Positions 1 through 13,272 of a DNA stretch of 64,000 nucleotides are shown one piece after another. Below the pieces are notes generated by a model. The model had not been told where the DNA came from. It saw nothing but the letters and a program-made list of their open reading frames with translations, and searched no databases. The stretch is from Sphingomicrobium sp. (GTDB taxonomy: Bacteria; Pseudomonadota; Alphaproteobacteria; Sphingomonadales; Sphingomonadaceae): contig JAUJOV010000003.1 in the NCBI GenBank assembly GCA_030447545.1, positions 60,704 through 124,703 of the forward strand. Reading direction: 5' to 3'. The position numbers were made by a program, and so were the translations under genes. The stretch's first letter is position 1. The number at the start of each line of letters is the position of its first letter.

Positions 1-462
1 GTGCGGGTGATCGACGAGAACGGCGAGAATCTGGGCGTGATGTACACGCGCGAAGCGATCGAGCAGGCGGCCGGGGTCGGGCTGGACCTGGTCGAGATTT
101 CCCCCAACGCCGACCCGCCGGTCGCCAAGTTCCTCGACATCGGCCGCTACAAATATGAGGCGCAGAAAAAGGCCAACGAGCAGCGCAAGAAGCAGAAGAC
201 GCAGGAGATCAAGGAGATCAAGATGCGTCCGAACATCGACGACCACGACTATGACACCAAGATGAAGAAGGTGTTCGAGTTCCTCGAGGAGGGGGACAAG
301 GTGAAGGTCACGATGCGCTTCCGCGGCCGCGAGATGGCGCATGGCGAGCTCGGCATGGCGGTGCTTCGGCGGGTTCAGGACCAGACCGCCGAGATGGCCA
401 AGGTCGAGGCTCACCCGCGCATGGAAGGCCGGCAGATGCTGATGGTGCTCGCGCCCAAATAG
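1..462 (+). CDS. infC: Translation initiation factor IF-3 (5' end probably cut by window edge)
   Basis: Protein contains [13 protein letters not shown]...[26 protein letters not shown] and [18 protein letters not shown], diagnostic of IF-3; canonical N-terminus is missing at window start. Confidence 0.96.
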   Translation: MRVIDENGENLGVMYTREAIEQAAGVGLDLVEISPNADPPVAKFLDIGRYKYEAQKKANEQRKKQKTQEIKEIKMRPNIDDHDYDTKMKKVFEFLEEGDKVKVTMRFRGREMAHGELGMAVLRRVQDQTAEMAKVEAHPRMEGRQMLMVLAPK

Positions 463-506
463 CACCCGCTGCCCAAGTAGCACCCGATGCCAAGTAGCAC
501 CCGCTG
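454..506 (+). repeat. Three tandem ~18 bp units covering the infC stop codon
   Basis: CCCAAATAGCACCCGCTG / CCCAAGTAGCACCCGATG / CCAAGTAGCACCCGCTG (18+18+17 nt). Confidence 0.9.
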
Positions 507-534
507 TTCGCCCGAGGGGGAGTTTTTCCGAAGA

Positions 535-3365
535 ATGTCGAAATCCGGCTGGCTGCTGTCCGCAGCCCTGTTCACTGTCACGTGCCCCGCCCATGCTCAG
601 GACGCCCAGAGTGAGCCTGAGACTGACACCGACCGGCAGGCGGCGCAGGCGACCGAGGACGCGACCGCACAAGGCGCGGCCGTCGACGTCGCTGCCCTCG
701 AGGCGCAGCCGGTCGATTCTGCCGACATCATCGTCACTGCGACCCGCCGCAACGAGGCGCTTTCGGACGTTCCGCTTGCCGTCAGCGCGGTGACTGCCGA
801 GCGGCTCGAATATAGCGGCGCGAGCGACATCAGGCAGCTCAACCAGCTGTCGCCCTCGCTTCTGGTTTCCTCGACGGGCTCGGAATCGGTCGGCGCCGTC
901 GCGCGCATCCGCGGCATCGGCACGGTGGGCGACAATCCGGGGCTCGAAAGCTCCGTCGGCCTATTCATCGACGGAGTCTATCGCTCGCGCACCGGACTCG
1001 GCTTCACCGAGCTCGGGCCGCTCGACCGCATCGAGGTGCTGCGCGGTCCGCAGGGCACATTGTTCGGCCGCAACACGTCGGCCGGGCTGATCTCCGTGAT
1101 CACTGCACGGCCGCTGTTCACGCCGATGGCCGCGGGCGAGGTCAGCATCGGCAATTACGGGATGCGCCGGCTCGAAGGCAGCGCCACCGGGCCTGTCGGC
1201 GGGAGCGTCGCTGCCCGACTCGACGCCGTGACCATGAAGCGCGACGGCTTCATCGAGGACGCGATCTCCGGCCGCGACTTCAACGACCGCAACCGCTGGC
1301 TGCTGCGCGGGCAGGCGCTGTTCGAGCCGAACGACGATTTGTCCGTGCGCCTGATCGCCGACTACTCGCACCGCGACGAGGAATGCTGCGCGGCCGTTTT
1401 CCTGCCGACTCGCGACGTCGTTGCAAGCGGCGCCGGCGGAGTGACCACCCAGCCGTCGACCATCGCCGCGATCGAGCGCGGCCTTGGCGCCGTGATCGAC
1501 GAGGACAGCTTCGAGCGCAACACGTCGATTACTCCAGGCCGCAATTACGACAATGAGGTCGATGACGGCGGCCTGTCGGGCGAGCTGGTCTATGATTTGG
1601 GCCGCGCGGAGCTGACCTCGCTGACCGCGTACCGGGTCAACGACCTCGTGCGTGGCCAGGACCTCGACTACAACCGGCTCGACATCCTGTTCCGCGACAG
1701 CGACGGCAGCGCGGGCAACCGGTTCAGGACCTTCACCCAGGAACTGCGACTGCAGGGCGAAGCATTCGGCGGCCGGCTCGACTGGCTTGCAGGCGGCTAT
1801 TTCGCGGATGAGAAGCTGCGGGCGCGCGACAATCTCAGCTACGGCGCCGACTATGCGAGCTACGCCAACTGCCTGGTCGCAGCCAGCTTCGGCGTTCGCG
1901 ACCACGCCCGCGCTGCTCGCGCCGACCTCGCCGACATGCTTCAATCCGGCCGCCGCGGGCGCGATCCTGCCGCTGCTTCCCGCCGCTCAGCAGCCGGTGC
2001 TCGCGGCCTTGCGCGGCTTGGCGCTTTCGCCGCGCCGATGTTCACCAACAGCGGCTTTTTCAACCTCGCGACCGGTTCGGCCCGGCCTAAGCCTCGACGA
2101 TTGCTGACGCAGGATGAGTTCGATCAGAAGACGCAACTGGGCGCTGTTCACGCACAACATCTTCGCGTCGCCGACGGCCTCGATGTGACCCTCGGCGCTC
2201 GCTACACGCGCGAGCGCAAGACGCTCGACGCGGACCTCACCGACGGCAATGCGGTGTGCACCTTCTTCGCCGCCGCGATTGCAGGGCTGCAGGGTCTGCC
2301 CTGCGTGCTTCCGAGCGCGCCGGGCGGTGCGTTCCGGATCGACGACAGCCGCAGCGAGGGCAAGCTCTCGGGCACCGCAATCCTCAGCTACAAATTCTCC
2401 GACTTCCTGACCTATGCGAGCTATTCGCGCGGCTACAAGGCGGGCGGGTTCAACCTCGACCGGTCGGGGCTGAGGCGAAGCAACGGCAATGGCGCGATCT
2501 GCGTCAGCGCGGCGCAGCCCGGTTGCGGCAGGCATCGCGGCGCGTCGGGCGAGGATTTGCAGTTTGAGCCGGAGATCAACAACGCCGTCGAGCTCGGCGT
2601 GAAATATAATGGGCGCGGGTTCGACGCGAACGTTGCCTTTGTTCCGCCAGCTGTTTCGCGATTTTCAGCTCAACACGTTCAACGGCGTCAACTTCATCGT
2701 CGAGAACATCAACAGCTGCGAGGATGATCTCGGCGGCGCCGACGAGGACAATGTCGCGGCGAGCGGCGCTGCGCAGCGGCGACACGCGCGCGGGCGTCGA
2801 AAGCAAAGGCGTCGAGGTCGAGCTGTTCGCGAGGCCGATCGCCGACGTCAGCTGGAACTTCGGGGCGGTGTACGCGAATACGCGCTACCGCGACGACCTC
2901 GTCGGACGCGACGGACGGCCGCTTGCGCCGCCGCTGTTCCAGCTTCCGGGACGGCGGCTGTCCAACTCGGCGCAATGGACCGCGACGACTTCGCTCGCCT
3001 GGACTCCGCCGATCGGCGGGACGGGCATGCGCGGGCTGTTCTATGTCGACGCGCGGTACATGAGCGCGTTCAACACGGGGTCGGACCTGGACGTGGAAAA
3101 GGGGCAGGACGCGTTCACGGTGCTCAATGGCCGGGTCGGCATCCACGGCGCCGATCAGGCCTGGGGTGTCGAGCTGTGGGCTCAGAACCTGACCGACACC
3201 GACTACACGCAGGTGGCGTTCGACGCGCCGCTGCAGGGCTCGGGGACCGAGCGCGCCGTGCGCCGCGGTTTCATCCCGCGCGCGACCCAGCTCTACGGCG
3301 CGTTCCTCGGCGAGCCGCGCACGCTCGGGCTGACTCTTCGCGCGAGGTGGGGAGCGCCGCGCTAG
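535..3365 (+). pseudogene. TonB-dependent receptor, interrupted by several frameshifts (pseudogene or sequencing errors)
   Basis: Signal-peptide start MSKSGWLLSAALFTVTCPAHAQ; plug domain DIIVTATRRNEALSDVPLAVSAV...LDRIEVLRGPQGTLFGRNTSAG; beta-barrel homology changes frame near ~1895, ~2040, ~2640 and ~2770; C-term LWAQNLTDTDYTQVAF...TLGLTLRARW. Confidence 0.88.
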
Positions 3366-6075
3366 GCGGCCTTGGCTTCGTCGACCTGCCGCGCCGCGTC
3401 GAGCAGCGCGCTGCGCAGCTGCTCGATGTCATCCGGCCCAAGCCTGCGGCCGTCGGCGCGCGTAAGGTAGAACACGTCGACCGCGCGCTCGCCATAAGTC
3501 GCGATATGCGCCGAATGGATTCGGTGGCCGTGGGCGTAGATCGCGCCGGCAAGCCCCGCGAGCAGGGCGGGCCGGTCGCGGGCGTTGACCTCGACCACCG
3601 TTGTCCTGCTCGACGCGCGCTCGGCAATGGCGACGAGCGGCGCGACCTTGAACGCGGCGGTCCGCGCCGGGCTCGCTGCGCGCGGCAGCGCCGGCGGCTC
3701 CTCGGCGCCAAGCGCGCTCTCGACCGCCCGAACCAGCCGGTTCCTCAGGCGCCGGTCTGAATAGGCGCGGCCCTGGCCGTCCTGGACGAGCAGATTGTCG
3801 AGCGCCATTCCGTCGCGCGTGGTGTGGATTCGCGCATCGATGATGCTTGCGCCGGCCGCCGCGAGCCCCGCGCAGATCCGGTAGAACAGGCCCTCGCGGT
3901 CGGGCGCGAACACGCTGATCCGAGTCGCGCCGCTGTCGGGATCGTCCTCGGCGATCACGCTCGGCACGGGATCGCCGATGCGCGCCTCGGCGCATGCGAC
4001 CTGCCGCGCATTGGCCAGCTGCAGCTCGAACGGCTCGGCCAGCCAGTAGCTGTCGGGAAGGCGGTGCGCCTGGGCCTTTGCCGCGCTCGCCTTCCAGCCG
4101 AGCGTCTCGGCCAGCCTGCGCTGCCGCTCGACCACCAGGTCGCGCCGGCCGCGTTGCTTGTGGCCGAGCCGAAGCCGGTCCTCGGCCGCCTCGAACAGGG
4201 TACGCAGGAGCGCGCGCTTCCACTCGCTCCAGGTGCCCGGCCCGACCGCGCGGATGTCGACCACGGTCAGGATCAGAAGCAGTCGAAGCCGCTCGGGGCT
4301 TTGCACCCGCGACACGAAATCCTCGATCGTCTTCGGGTCGGCGAGGTCGCGCTTGAACGCCGTCGAGCTCATCAGCAGATGGTGCCGCACGAGCCAGGCG
4401 ACCATTTCGGTCTCGGCCGGGTCGAGCCCGAAGCGCGGGCAGAGCTTGAGCGCCACCTGCTCGCCGAGCACGCTGTGGTCGCCGCCGCGGCCCTTGGCGA
4501 TGTCGTGGAGAAGCACTGCGACATAGAGCGTTCGGCGCGAGCCGATCTGCTTGAACAGAGCCGTCGAGAGCGGGTGGTCGTCCTTCAGCTCGCCGCGCTC
4601 GATCGCCGCGAGCAGCCCGATCGCGCGGATCGAATGCTCGTCGACCGTATAATGGTGGTACATGTCGAACTGCATCTGGGCGACGACACGGCCGAAGTCG
4701 GGGACGAAGCGGCCGAACACGCCCGATCTCGTTCATCCAGCGAAGCACCGTCTCGGGCGAGTTGATGCAGGTCAGCACCTCGAGGAACAGCGCATTGCGC
4801 GCGGATCCCTGCGCACCTTCTCGTCGATCAGCCTGGCGTCGCGCGAGGCCGCGCGCATCGCCGCCGGATGGATCTCGAGCTGCTCGCGCGCGGCAAGCGC
4901 GAACAGCTCGATCAGTCGCACCGGCTCTTTGGCGAAATAATCGTCGCCGGGGATCGACAGCCGGCCGCGGTCGAGCACGAAGCCGGCCAGGCGCCTCGGG
5001 CGGCGGCGGATGGTCGGAAGGGCGAAGCGCGTGCCTTTTCGCCCCAGCTGCTCGTCGAGCTGCGCGAGGAAGACGCCGGTGAGGTCGCCGACCGCCTTTG
5101 CGTTCAAAAATAGAATTGCATGAAGCGCTCGACCGCGGATTTCCCCGGCCGGTCGGCGTAGTGCATGGCTCGCGCAATCTGCTTCTGGTGGTCGAAGCCG
5201 AGCCTTTCCTCGGCGCGGCCGGCCGACAGATGGTGTGGCAGCGCACCGCCCAGAAGAAGCGCTCGGCGCGCTCGAAGCGCCGGAACTCGGCGGCGCTGAA
5301 CAGGCCTGCGCGCACCAGTCCGCGGGCTCCTCGACCCCGTGCACATATTTGCCGATCCAGTAGAGCGCGTGCAGGTCGCGAAGCCCGCCCTTGCCGTCCT
5401 TGACGTTGGGCTCGACCAGGTAGCGGCTGTCGCCCATGCGCTTGTGGCGCTCGTCGCGCTCGGCGAGCTTGGCGGCGACGAACTCGGCCGCGGTGCCAGC
5501 GACGAGCTTCGACCGGAAGCGCTGCATCGCCGCGGCGAAGATCGCCTCGTCGCCCCAGATCAGGCGTGCTTCGAGAAGGCGGTGCGCACCGTCATGTCGC
5601 CGTGGCGAGCGCCATCAGCTCGTCGATCGAGCGGATCGAATGGCCGACCTTGAGCTTCAGGTCCCACAGCAGATGGAGCATCGCCTCGACGCATTGCTCG
5701 GTCCCCGGCGACCGCCTGTCGAGCGTCAGGAACATCAGGTCGACGTCGCTGAACGGCGCCATTTCGCCGCGCCCGGTCCCGCCGAGGCCGACGATGGCAA
5801 CCTGCTCTTCATTGTCGCAGGCGATGAAGTCATGCGCGAGGCGAACCAGCTGGTCGTGCAGATAGGCGGTCGCTCGAGGCGCGGCGCGGCCGCGGTCGGG
5901 GTTGGCGCAGAGCCGGCGGGCGACCTCGGCGCGGCCTTCGTCGAGCGCGTGCCTGAGGATGTTCGCGCCTCTGCGTGGCGCGCGTCCGCCTTGAGCGCGG
6001 CAAGCTCGTCGGCGAGCGAGCGGCGGTCGATGATCGCGCGCGGCGGTTCTCGACCGTATCGAAGCTGCGGCTCAT
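3362..6075 (-). CDS. glnD: [Protein-PII] uridylyltransferase / uridylyl-removing enzyme, broken by multiple frameshifts
   Basis: NTase motif [22 protein letters not shown] readable on the minus strand near 5,700-5,800; HD domain [14 protein letters not shown]...[15 protein letters not shown]-terminal ACT domains; start ATG overlaps mutS stop (ATGA). Confidence 0.88.
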
Positions 6076-8686
6076 CTGCCCTGCTCGGCGGCCAGCCGCT
6101 TGAGCGCGTAGAGCGCCTCGAGCGCGTCGCGCGGGCTCAGCGCGTCGGGATCGATGGTCTCGAGCGCCTCGGCCAGCGGATCGGCCGGCTGCTCGGGCTC
6201 GGCCGCGGCGAACAGCGGCAGATCGTCGAGCCCGGCCGCGATCCCGCCGGTCGCGTCGCGGCCGGCTCGAGCTTGCCGAGCACCGATTTCGCGCGCGCGA
6301 CCACGCGCGGCGGGAATCCGGCGAGCTTGGCGACGGCAATTCCGTAGCTGCGGTCGGCGGCGCCGTCGGCGACCTCGTGGAGGAGGACGAGATCGCCCTT
6401 CCACTCGCGCGCCCGGACGTGGTGGAGCGACAGGCAGTCGAGCCGGCCGGCGAGCCGGGTCAGCTCATGATAATGGGTCGCGAACAGCGTCCGGCAGCGG
6501 ACCTCGTCGTGCATCGCCTCGACCACCGCCCAGGCGATCGCGAGCCCGTCATAGGTCGAGGTGCCGCGGCCGATCTCGTCGAGGATGACGAGGCTCTGGG
6601 CGTCGCCTGCGCGAGGATCGCGGCGGTCTCGACCATCTCGACCATGAAGGTCGAGCGGCCGCGCGCGAGATTGTCCGAGGCTCCGACGCGGCTGAACAAT
6701 TTGTCGACGATGCCGACCTTCGCGCGAGCCGCGGGGACGAAGCTTCCGGCCTGGGCGAGCACGGCGACGAGCGCCGACTGGCGAAGGAAGGTCGACTTGC
6801 CGCCCATGTTGGGCCCGGTGATCAGCCACAGCCGGTCGTCCAGCCCGAGCCTCAAATCGTTGGCGACGAAGCGCTCGCCGGTCGAGCCGAGCGCCGCTTC
6901 GACGACCGGGTGGCGGCCGGCCTCGACCTGGAGGCACGGCTGCTCGACGATGCGCGGCTTGTCCCAGCCGCCTTCGGCCGCCCGGCTCGCGTGGCTTGCG
7001 GCGACGTCGATGCGGGCGACGGCTTCGGCGGTGCCGAGGATGCGCGAGGAAGCTGCGAAGGCCGGCTCGCGTGAGCTGCTCTCGGCACCGCCTCGGCGGC
7101 GAGCGCGTGCGCTCCGGCCTCGACGACGCGGCTCGCTTCCTCGTGGAGCTCGGGCGAATTGAAGCGCACCACGCCGGCGAGCGTCTGGCGATGGGTGAAG
7201 CCCGATCGGGCGCCATCAGCTTGTCGGCGTGCCGCGCGGCGATCTCGACATGATAGCCGAGCACTGCATTGTGCCGGATCTTCAGCGAGGGGATCCCGGT
7301 CGCCTCGCGGTAGCGGTTTTCGAGCGCCGCGATCGCTCGGCGGCCGTGCGCGGCGGCGTCGCGAAGCGAGTCGAGCGCCTCGTCATAGCCTTGAGCGATA
7401 TAGCCGCCCTTCGATGAGTCGAGCGGCGGCGAACCGACCAGCGCCCGGGCGAACTGCTCGACCAGCGGCTCGTGACCGCGCAGGCGAGGCAGAGGGTCTC
7501 GAGCAGCGGCGGGCGGTCGGGTTCGCGCGCAAGTTCATCGCCCAGGGCCGACGCGGCAGCGAGGCCGTCGCGCAGCAGCGCGAGGTCGCGGGGGGTTCCG
7601 CGCCCGGCGGTCAGCCGCGCGAGCGCCTGCGCGAAGTCGGGCATCGCTTTCAGCGCCGAGCGCACCCGCTCGCGCTTCGGGCGTCCTCGTGCAGCCATTC
7701 GACCAGGGCGAGGCGCGCCTCGATCGCGCGCTTGTCGGTCAGCGGGGCGGAAATGTCGGAGCCGAAGCAGGCGGCGGCCGGCGGCGCTCTGGCAGCGGTC
7801 GATCTCGCCGAGCAGGCTTCCAGCGACGCTGCCGGCGATCGAGCGGGTGAGCTCGAGGCTGTCGCGCGTCGCCGCGTCGATCGCCATGTGCGCGAGCCGC
7901 GACACGCGGCGCGGAGCGTCGAGCAGCGTGCCGGCGCCCTTTTGCGTCGAGTCGAGATAGGCGAGCAGGCCGCCGGCGGCAGCGAGCTCCGCTCGGCCCG
8001 GGCTGCCGATCCCGTCGAGCGTTGCAAGCCCGAAGCGGCTTTTGAGCGCGCGTTCTCCGGCGAGGCTGTCGAAGCCCTCGTCGCGCCGGGTGGTCTTGAT
8101 GCCGGGGACCGCTGCCTCGGCCACGACTTCGGCGGGCGCCAGTCGGGCAAGCTCGGATGCGAGCTCGCCGGGCCCGCAGGCGATCAGCTCGAAGCGGCCG
8201 GTCGAAATGTCCGCGGCGGCGATCGCCCATTCGTCGCCCCGGACGCCGATCCGGGGTCGCCCGCGCGCGCGACGGCAGCGAGCCAGTTGGCCGCGCCGGA
8301 GTCGAGCAGGGTCTCCTCGGTCAGGGTGCCGGGGTGACCAGTCGGACGATCGCACGGTCGACCAGCGCCTTCGAGCCGCGCGCCTTGCGCGCTTGCGCCG
8401 GGCTTTCGGTCTGCTCGGCGATCGCGACGCGGTGCCCGGCGCGGATCAGCCGGGCGAGATAGGATCTGGCCGCGTGGATCGGCACTCCGCACATCGCGAC
8501 CGGCTCGCCGTCGGCCTCGCCGCGCTTGGTCAGCGCGATGTCGAGGCAGGCCGCGGCGATCTTGGCGTCGTCGAAGAACAGCTCGAAGAAATCGCCCATC
8601 CGGTAGAACAGCAAGGCATCGCCGGCCTCGGCCTTGAGCCGCCGGTACTGGGCCATCATCGGAGTGGGTGCGTCGCAGCGCGCCAT
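6072..8686 (-). CDS. mutS: DNA mismatch repair protein MutS, broken by multiple frameshifts
   Basis: N-term [36 protein letters not shown]; Walker [31 protein letters not shown]-term end LAAEQGR. Confidence 0.9.
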
Positions 8687-8780
8687 CGAGGAAAATCGTA
8701 GCCGCTCGGGACCCGCGGTGCGACTCCGCAATTGATCCGGCGTTACTCTTTTCCCCCCAGGAGTTCGCTAAGGCGCGCCC

Positions 8781-11058
8781 ATGTCCGAAAGCAACGTCAG
8801 CTTCTCCGAAGCCGAAGCGCTCGATTTCCATGCGCGCGGCCGTCCGGGCAAGATCGAGATCGTCGCGTCCAAGCCGATGGCGACCCAGCGCGACTTGAGC
8901 CTCGCTTATTCGCCCGGGGTCGCGGTGCCGGTGCGGGCGATCGCCGAGGATCCGGCGCAAGGCCTACGACCTTACCGCCAAGGGCAATCTCGTCGCGGTG
9001 ATCTCCAACGGCACCGCGATCCTCGGGCTCGGCAATCTCGGCGCGCTTGCCTCCAAGCCGGTGATGGAAGGCAAGGCGGTGCTGTTCAAGCGCTTCGCCG
9101 ACGTCGATCTGATCGACATCGAGGTCGCGACCGAGGACTGCAAGGCGTTCATCGACGCGGTCGCCCTGCTCGAGCCGAGCTTCGGCGGGATCAACCTCGA
9201 GGACATCGCCGCTCCCGACTGCTTCGAGATCGAGCAGACGTTGAAGGAGCGGATGAACATCCCGGTGTTCCACGACGACCAGCATGGAACTGCGATCATC
9301 ACCGCGGCGGGGCTGATCAACGCCTGCCATCTGACCGGCCGCGACTTCGGCTCGATCCGGGTGGTGGTGAACGGCGCGGGCGCAGCGGCGATCGCCTGCA
9401 CCGAGCTCATCAAGGCGATGGGCGTGCGGCACGGCAACGTGATCATGTGCGACCGCAAGGGCGTGATCCACAAGGGCCGGACCGACCTCGACCAGTGGAA
9501 GTCGGCGCACGCCGCCGAGACCGACGCGCGCACGCTTGGCGAGGCACTGGTCGGCGCCGACGTGTTCCTCGGCCTGTCCGCCGCGGGCGCTCTCAAGCCG
9601 GAGATGGTCGAGGGCATGGGCGCGCAGCCGATCATCTTCGCGATGGCCAACCCGGACCCCGAGATTCGGCCCGAAGATGCCAAGGAAGTGCGGCCGGATT
9701 CGATCATCGCCACCGGGCGCTCCGACTATCCTAACCAGGTCAACAATGTGCTCGGCTTCCCGTTCATCTTCCGCGGGGCGCTCGACGTGCGCGCCACGCG
9801 GATCAACGACGAGATGAAGATCGCTGCGGCGCACGCGCTTGCCGAGCTTGCCCGCGAGCCGGTGCCCGAGGAGGTCGCGGCCGCCTATGGCGGGCGATCG
9901 CAGAGCTTCGGGCGCGATTACATCATCCCCGCGCCGTTCGACCCGCGGCTGATGGAGGTGGTTGCTTCGGCAGTGGCCGAGGCCGCCGTCGCGACCGGAG
10001 TCGCGCAAAAGCCGATCGCCGACATGGAGAGCTACCGTACGACGCTCCGCGCACGGCTCAACCCGACGGTCACCGTGCTGAGCCTCGCCTATGAAGCGGC
10101 GCGCGCGAACCCCAAGCGCGTGCTGTTCGCCGAAGGCGAGGAGCCGAACGTGCTTCGGGCCGCAATCGCCTTCAAGGAAGCGGGCTATGGAACGCCCGTG
10201 CTGGTCGGGCGCGAGGAAGTCTATGACCAGCTGCGCGAGCTCGGGGTCGAGCACCCGCACGAATATGAAGTGCTCAACAGCCGCAACTCGCCGCTGGTCG
10301 GGCGAGCGGTCGAGCACATCTACAAGAAGCACCAGCGGCACGGCCTTCTGCAGCGCGAGATCGAGCGGATGGTCAACCAGGACCGCAACTATTTCAGCGC
10401 GGCGATGCTCGCATTGGGCGAGGGCGACGCGATGATCACCGGCACCACGCGGCCGTTCAGCCAGTCGCTGAAGCAGGTGCGGACCATCATCGACGACGAG
10501 CCCGGGGCAACTCCGTTCGGGGTGAACCTGGTGGTCGCCCGGCACCAGACGGTGCTGATTGCCGACACGGCGGTGACCGAGCGGCCGGAGGCCGAGCAGC
10601 TGGCCGCGATCGCGTTGCGCTCGGCGGGTTTCGCCCGGCGAATGGGGCTCGAGCCTCGCGTCGCGTTCATCTCGTACACGACCTTCGGCAACCCGCCGGG
10701 CGTGCATATCGAGCCGCTGCGCGGGGCGGTGAAGCTGCTCGACGGGCTTCGCTGCGACTTCGAATATGAAGGCGAGATGGGCCCGGACGTCGCGCTCAAC
10801 TACGAGATGCAGAAGCGCTTCTACCCGTTCAGCCGCCTCAGCGGGCCGGCGAACGTGCTGGTCATGCCCGGGCTCCAGTCGGCGAACCTGACGGCGAAGA
10901 TGCTGAGGGAGCTGGGCGGCGAAAGCGTGCTCGGCCCGTACATCCTCGGCCTCGAGCTTCCGGTGCAGATCGCGCCGATGACGGCAAGCGCTTCAGACCT
11001 GGTCACGCTCGCAGTGCTCGCTGCCCTGGGAGCGCGCGAGCAGCGCGCCAACGCTTAG
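8781..11058 (+). CDS. maeB: NADP-dependent malic enzyme with C-terminal phosphotransacetylase-like domain; one frameshift near 8960
   Basis: N-term [20 protein letters not shown] then frame change into [66 protein letters not shown]-like C-terminus. Confidence 0.94.
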
Positions 11059-13181
11059 ATCCGCTCGACCGAGCTGATCGGGTCGGCCTCCCGCAACGCG
11101 GCGATGATCGTGTGAAGGTGCGCGAGGTCGTGGACCTCCACGTCGAGATGAAAGGTCTGGAAGCTGCCGTCGCGGTGAACCAGGCCGAGGTTCACGATGT
11201 TCGCGTGCTTCTTGCCAAGGATGCTCGCCATGGTTCCGAGCGCTCCGGGCACGTCGCGAAGGATGATGCACAGCCGCGCGGCGCCGCCGTCCGAGCCTTC
11301 GCCCCAGGCAAGGTCGAGCCAGTCGGCGTCGACCCCGCTGGCAAGCGTGTCGCAGCCGATCACGTGGACCTCGATCTCCTCGTCCTCGCGGCGCAAGCCG
11401 ACGATCCGGTCGCCGGGGATCGGGTGGCAGCAGGTCGCGAGATGGTAGGCGACGCCCGCCGTCAGCCCCTTGATCGAGATTGCGGTCTGCTGCGGAAGCG
11501 GGCGCGGGGCGACGTCGCCGCCGGCCGAGCCGGGCATCAGCGCTTCCATCACCTGCTCGTCGCTCACCCGCTTGCGGGCGATGGCGATCATCAGCTCGTC
11601 CTCGCTCTCGATCTTTATCCGCTTGAGCGCCTGGCGGACGGCGTCCTTGTCGAGCAGCGCCGGCAAGCGCTCAACGATCTCGTCATAGATCTTCCGCCCG
11701 AGCTCGATCGTCTCGTCGCGCTCCTTGTGGCGAACGAAGCGGCGAACGCCCGAACGCGCCTTGCCGGTGACGACGAAGCGAAGCCATGACGGCTGCGGGT
11801 GTTGCGCTTCGGACGCGAGAATCTCCACCTGGTCGCCATTCTCGAGGATCGTGCGCAGCGGCACCACTCGGCCGTTGACCTTGGCTCCGACCGTGCGGTC
11901 GCCAAGGTCGGTGTGCACTGCATAGGCGAAGTCGACCGGAGTCGCGCCCTTGGGCAGCTGGATCAGCTCGCCCTTGGGCGTGAAGGCGAAGATCCGGTCC
12001 TGGTACATTGCCATCCGGGTGTGCTCGAGCAGCTCCTCGGGGCTTGCCGCATGGTCGAGAATTTCCACCAAATCGTCGATCCACGGCACCTTGATGTCGG
12101 CCGCGGGCTTGCGCTCCTTGTAAGCCCAGTGCGCGGCAAGCCCGCGCTCGGCCTGCTCGTGCATGCTCCGCGTGCGGATCTGGATCTCGATGCGCATCTT
12201 GGCGTCGTGGATCACCGACGTGTGCACCGAACGGTAGCCGTTGCGCTTGGGCGTCGAGATGTAATCCTTGAAGCGGCCCGGGACCATCGGCCAGCGCTGG
12301 TGAATGAGGCCGAGCGCGCGGTAGCAATCCTCCTTGCTCTCCACGATCACGCGGAACGCCATCACGTCGGACAATTGCTCGAAGCTGATGTGCCGCTCGG
12401 CCATCTTCTTCCAGATCGAATAGGCATGCTTCTGGCGGCCGGTGACCGTCGCATCGAGGCCGTTGTCGGCAAGGTAGAGCTGAAGGCCAAGGCCGATGCG
12501 GTTGACGAGGTCGCCGCCCTCGCGCGTGAGCTGGTCGAGGCGGCGGGTGATCGAGGCGTAGGCGTCGGGCTCCAGCACCTGGAAGGCCAGGGTCTGCATC
12601 TCGTTCATCATCTCGTACATGCCGATGCGCTCGGCGAGCGGAGCGTAGATATCCATCGTCTCGCGCGCGATCCGGCGGCGCTTCTCGTCTGACGGAATGT
12701 GGTGGAGCGTGCGCATGTTGTGCAGCCGGTCGGCGAGCTTCACCAGAAGCACGCGAATGTCGTCGGACAGCGCAAGCAGGAACTTGCGCAGATTCTCGGC
12801 CGCTCGCTCGCTTTCCGACTGGGCCTCGATCTTGCTGAGCTTGGTCACTCCGTCGACCAGCCGCGCGATATGCGGCCCGAACAGGTTGTGGATCTCGTCG
12901 GGAGTGGCGAGCGTGTCCTCGATCGTGTCGTGGAGGATTGCAGTGACGATCGTCTCGTCGTCGAGCTTGAGGTCGGTGAGGATTCCGGCGACCTCGATCG
13001 GATGGCTGAAATAGGGGTCGCCGTTCGCGCGGACCTGGGCGCCGTGCGCCTTCATCGAAAAGACGTAGGCGCGGTTGATCATCCCCTCGTCGGCGTCCGG
13101 ATCGTAGGAGCGGACCTTCTCGATGAGCTCATACTGTCGAAGCACGCCGCTTACATGGGGGGAGCGGCGGCCTTTGTGCAA
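11055..13181 (-). CDS. Bifunctional (p)ppGpp synthetase/hydrolase (RelA/SpoT homolog)
   Basis: HD hydrolase (HPIEVAGILTDLKLDDETIVTAILHDTIEDT), synthetase (YRSVHTSVI), TGS and ACT domains. Confidence 0.96.
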   Translation of the reverse strand: MHKGRRSPHVSGVLRQYELIEKVRSYDPDADEGMINRAYVFSMKAHGAQVRANGDPYFSHPIEVAGILTDLKLDDETIVTAILHDTIEDTLATPDEIHNLFGPHIARLVDGVTKLSKIEAQSESERAAENLRKFLLALSDDIRVLLVKLADRLHNMRTLHHIPSDEKRRRIARETMDIYAPLAERIGMYEMMNEMQTLAFQVLEPDAYASITRRLDQLTREGGDLVNRIGLGLQLYLADNGLDATVTGRQKHAYSIWKKMAERHISFEQLSDVMAFRVIVESKEDCYRALGLIHQRWPMVPGRFKDYISTPKRNGYRSVHTSVIHDAKMRIEIQIRTRSMHEQAERGLAAHWAYKERKPAADIKVPWIDDLVEILDHAASPEELLEHTRMAMYQDRIFAFTPKGELIQLPKGATPVDFAYAVHTDLGDRTVGAKVNGRVVPLRTILENGDQVEILASEAQHPQPSWLRFVVTGKARSGVRRFVRHKERDETIELGRKIYDEIVERLPALLDKDAVRQALKRIKIESEDELMIAIARKRVSDEQVMEALMPGSAGGDVAPRPLPQQTAISIKGLTAGVAYHLATCCHPIPGDRIVGLRREDEEIEVHVIGCDTLASGVDADWLDLAWGEGSDGGAARLCIILRDVPGALGTMASILGKKHANIVNLGLVHRDGSFQTFHLDVEVHDLAHLHTIIAALREADPISSVERI

Positions 13182-13272
13182 GCGCCAAGGCTGCGCGCGG
13201 GCTTGGGCGCGCGCGGCTGTTCATTTTCAGATCTTTGTGCTTTCATCGCGCTTCGCGAGGGAGGCGAGCGGA

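Noticed and set aside
6072-8686. Broken mutS as evidence of a mutator strain
   Set aside because: Frameshifts are equally frequent in glnD, etfA, ppk2 and others, so sequencing or assembly error is the simpler explanation
8797-10707. 636-aa minus-strand ORF opposite maeB
   Set aside because: Antisense shadow ORF; maeB conservation explains the open frame
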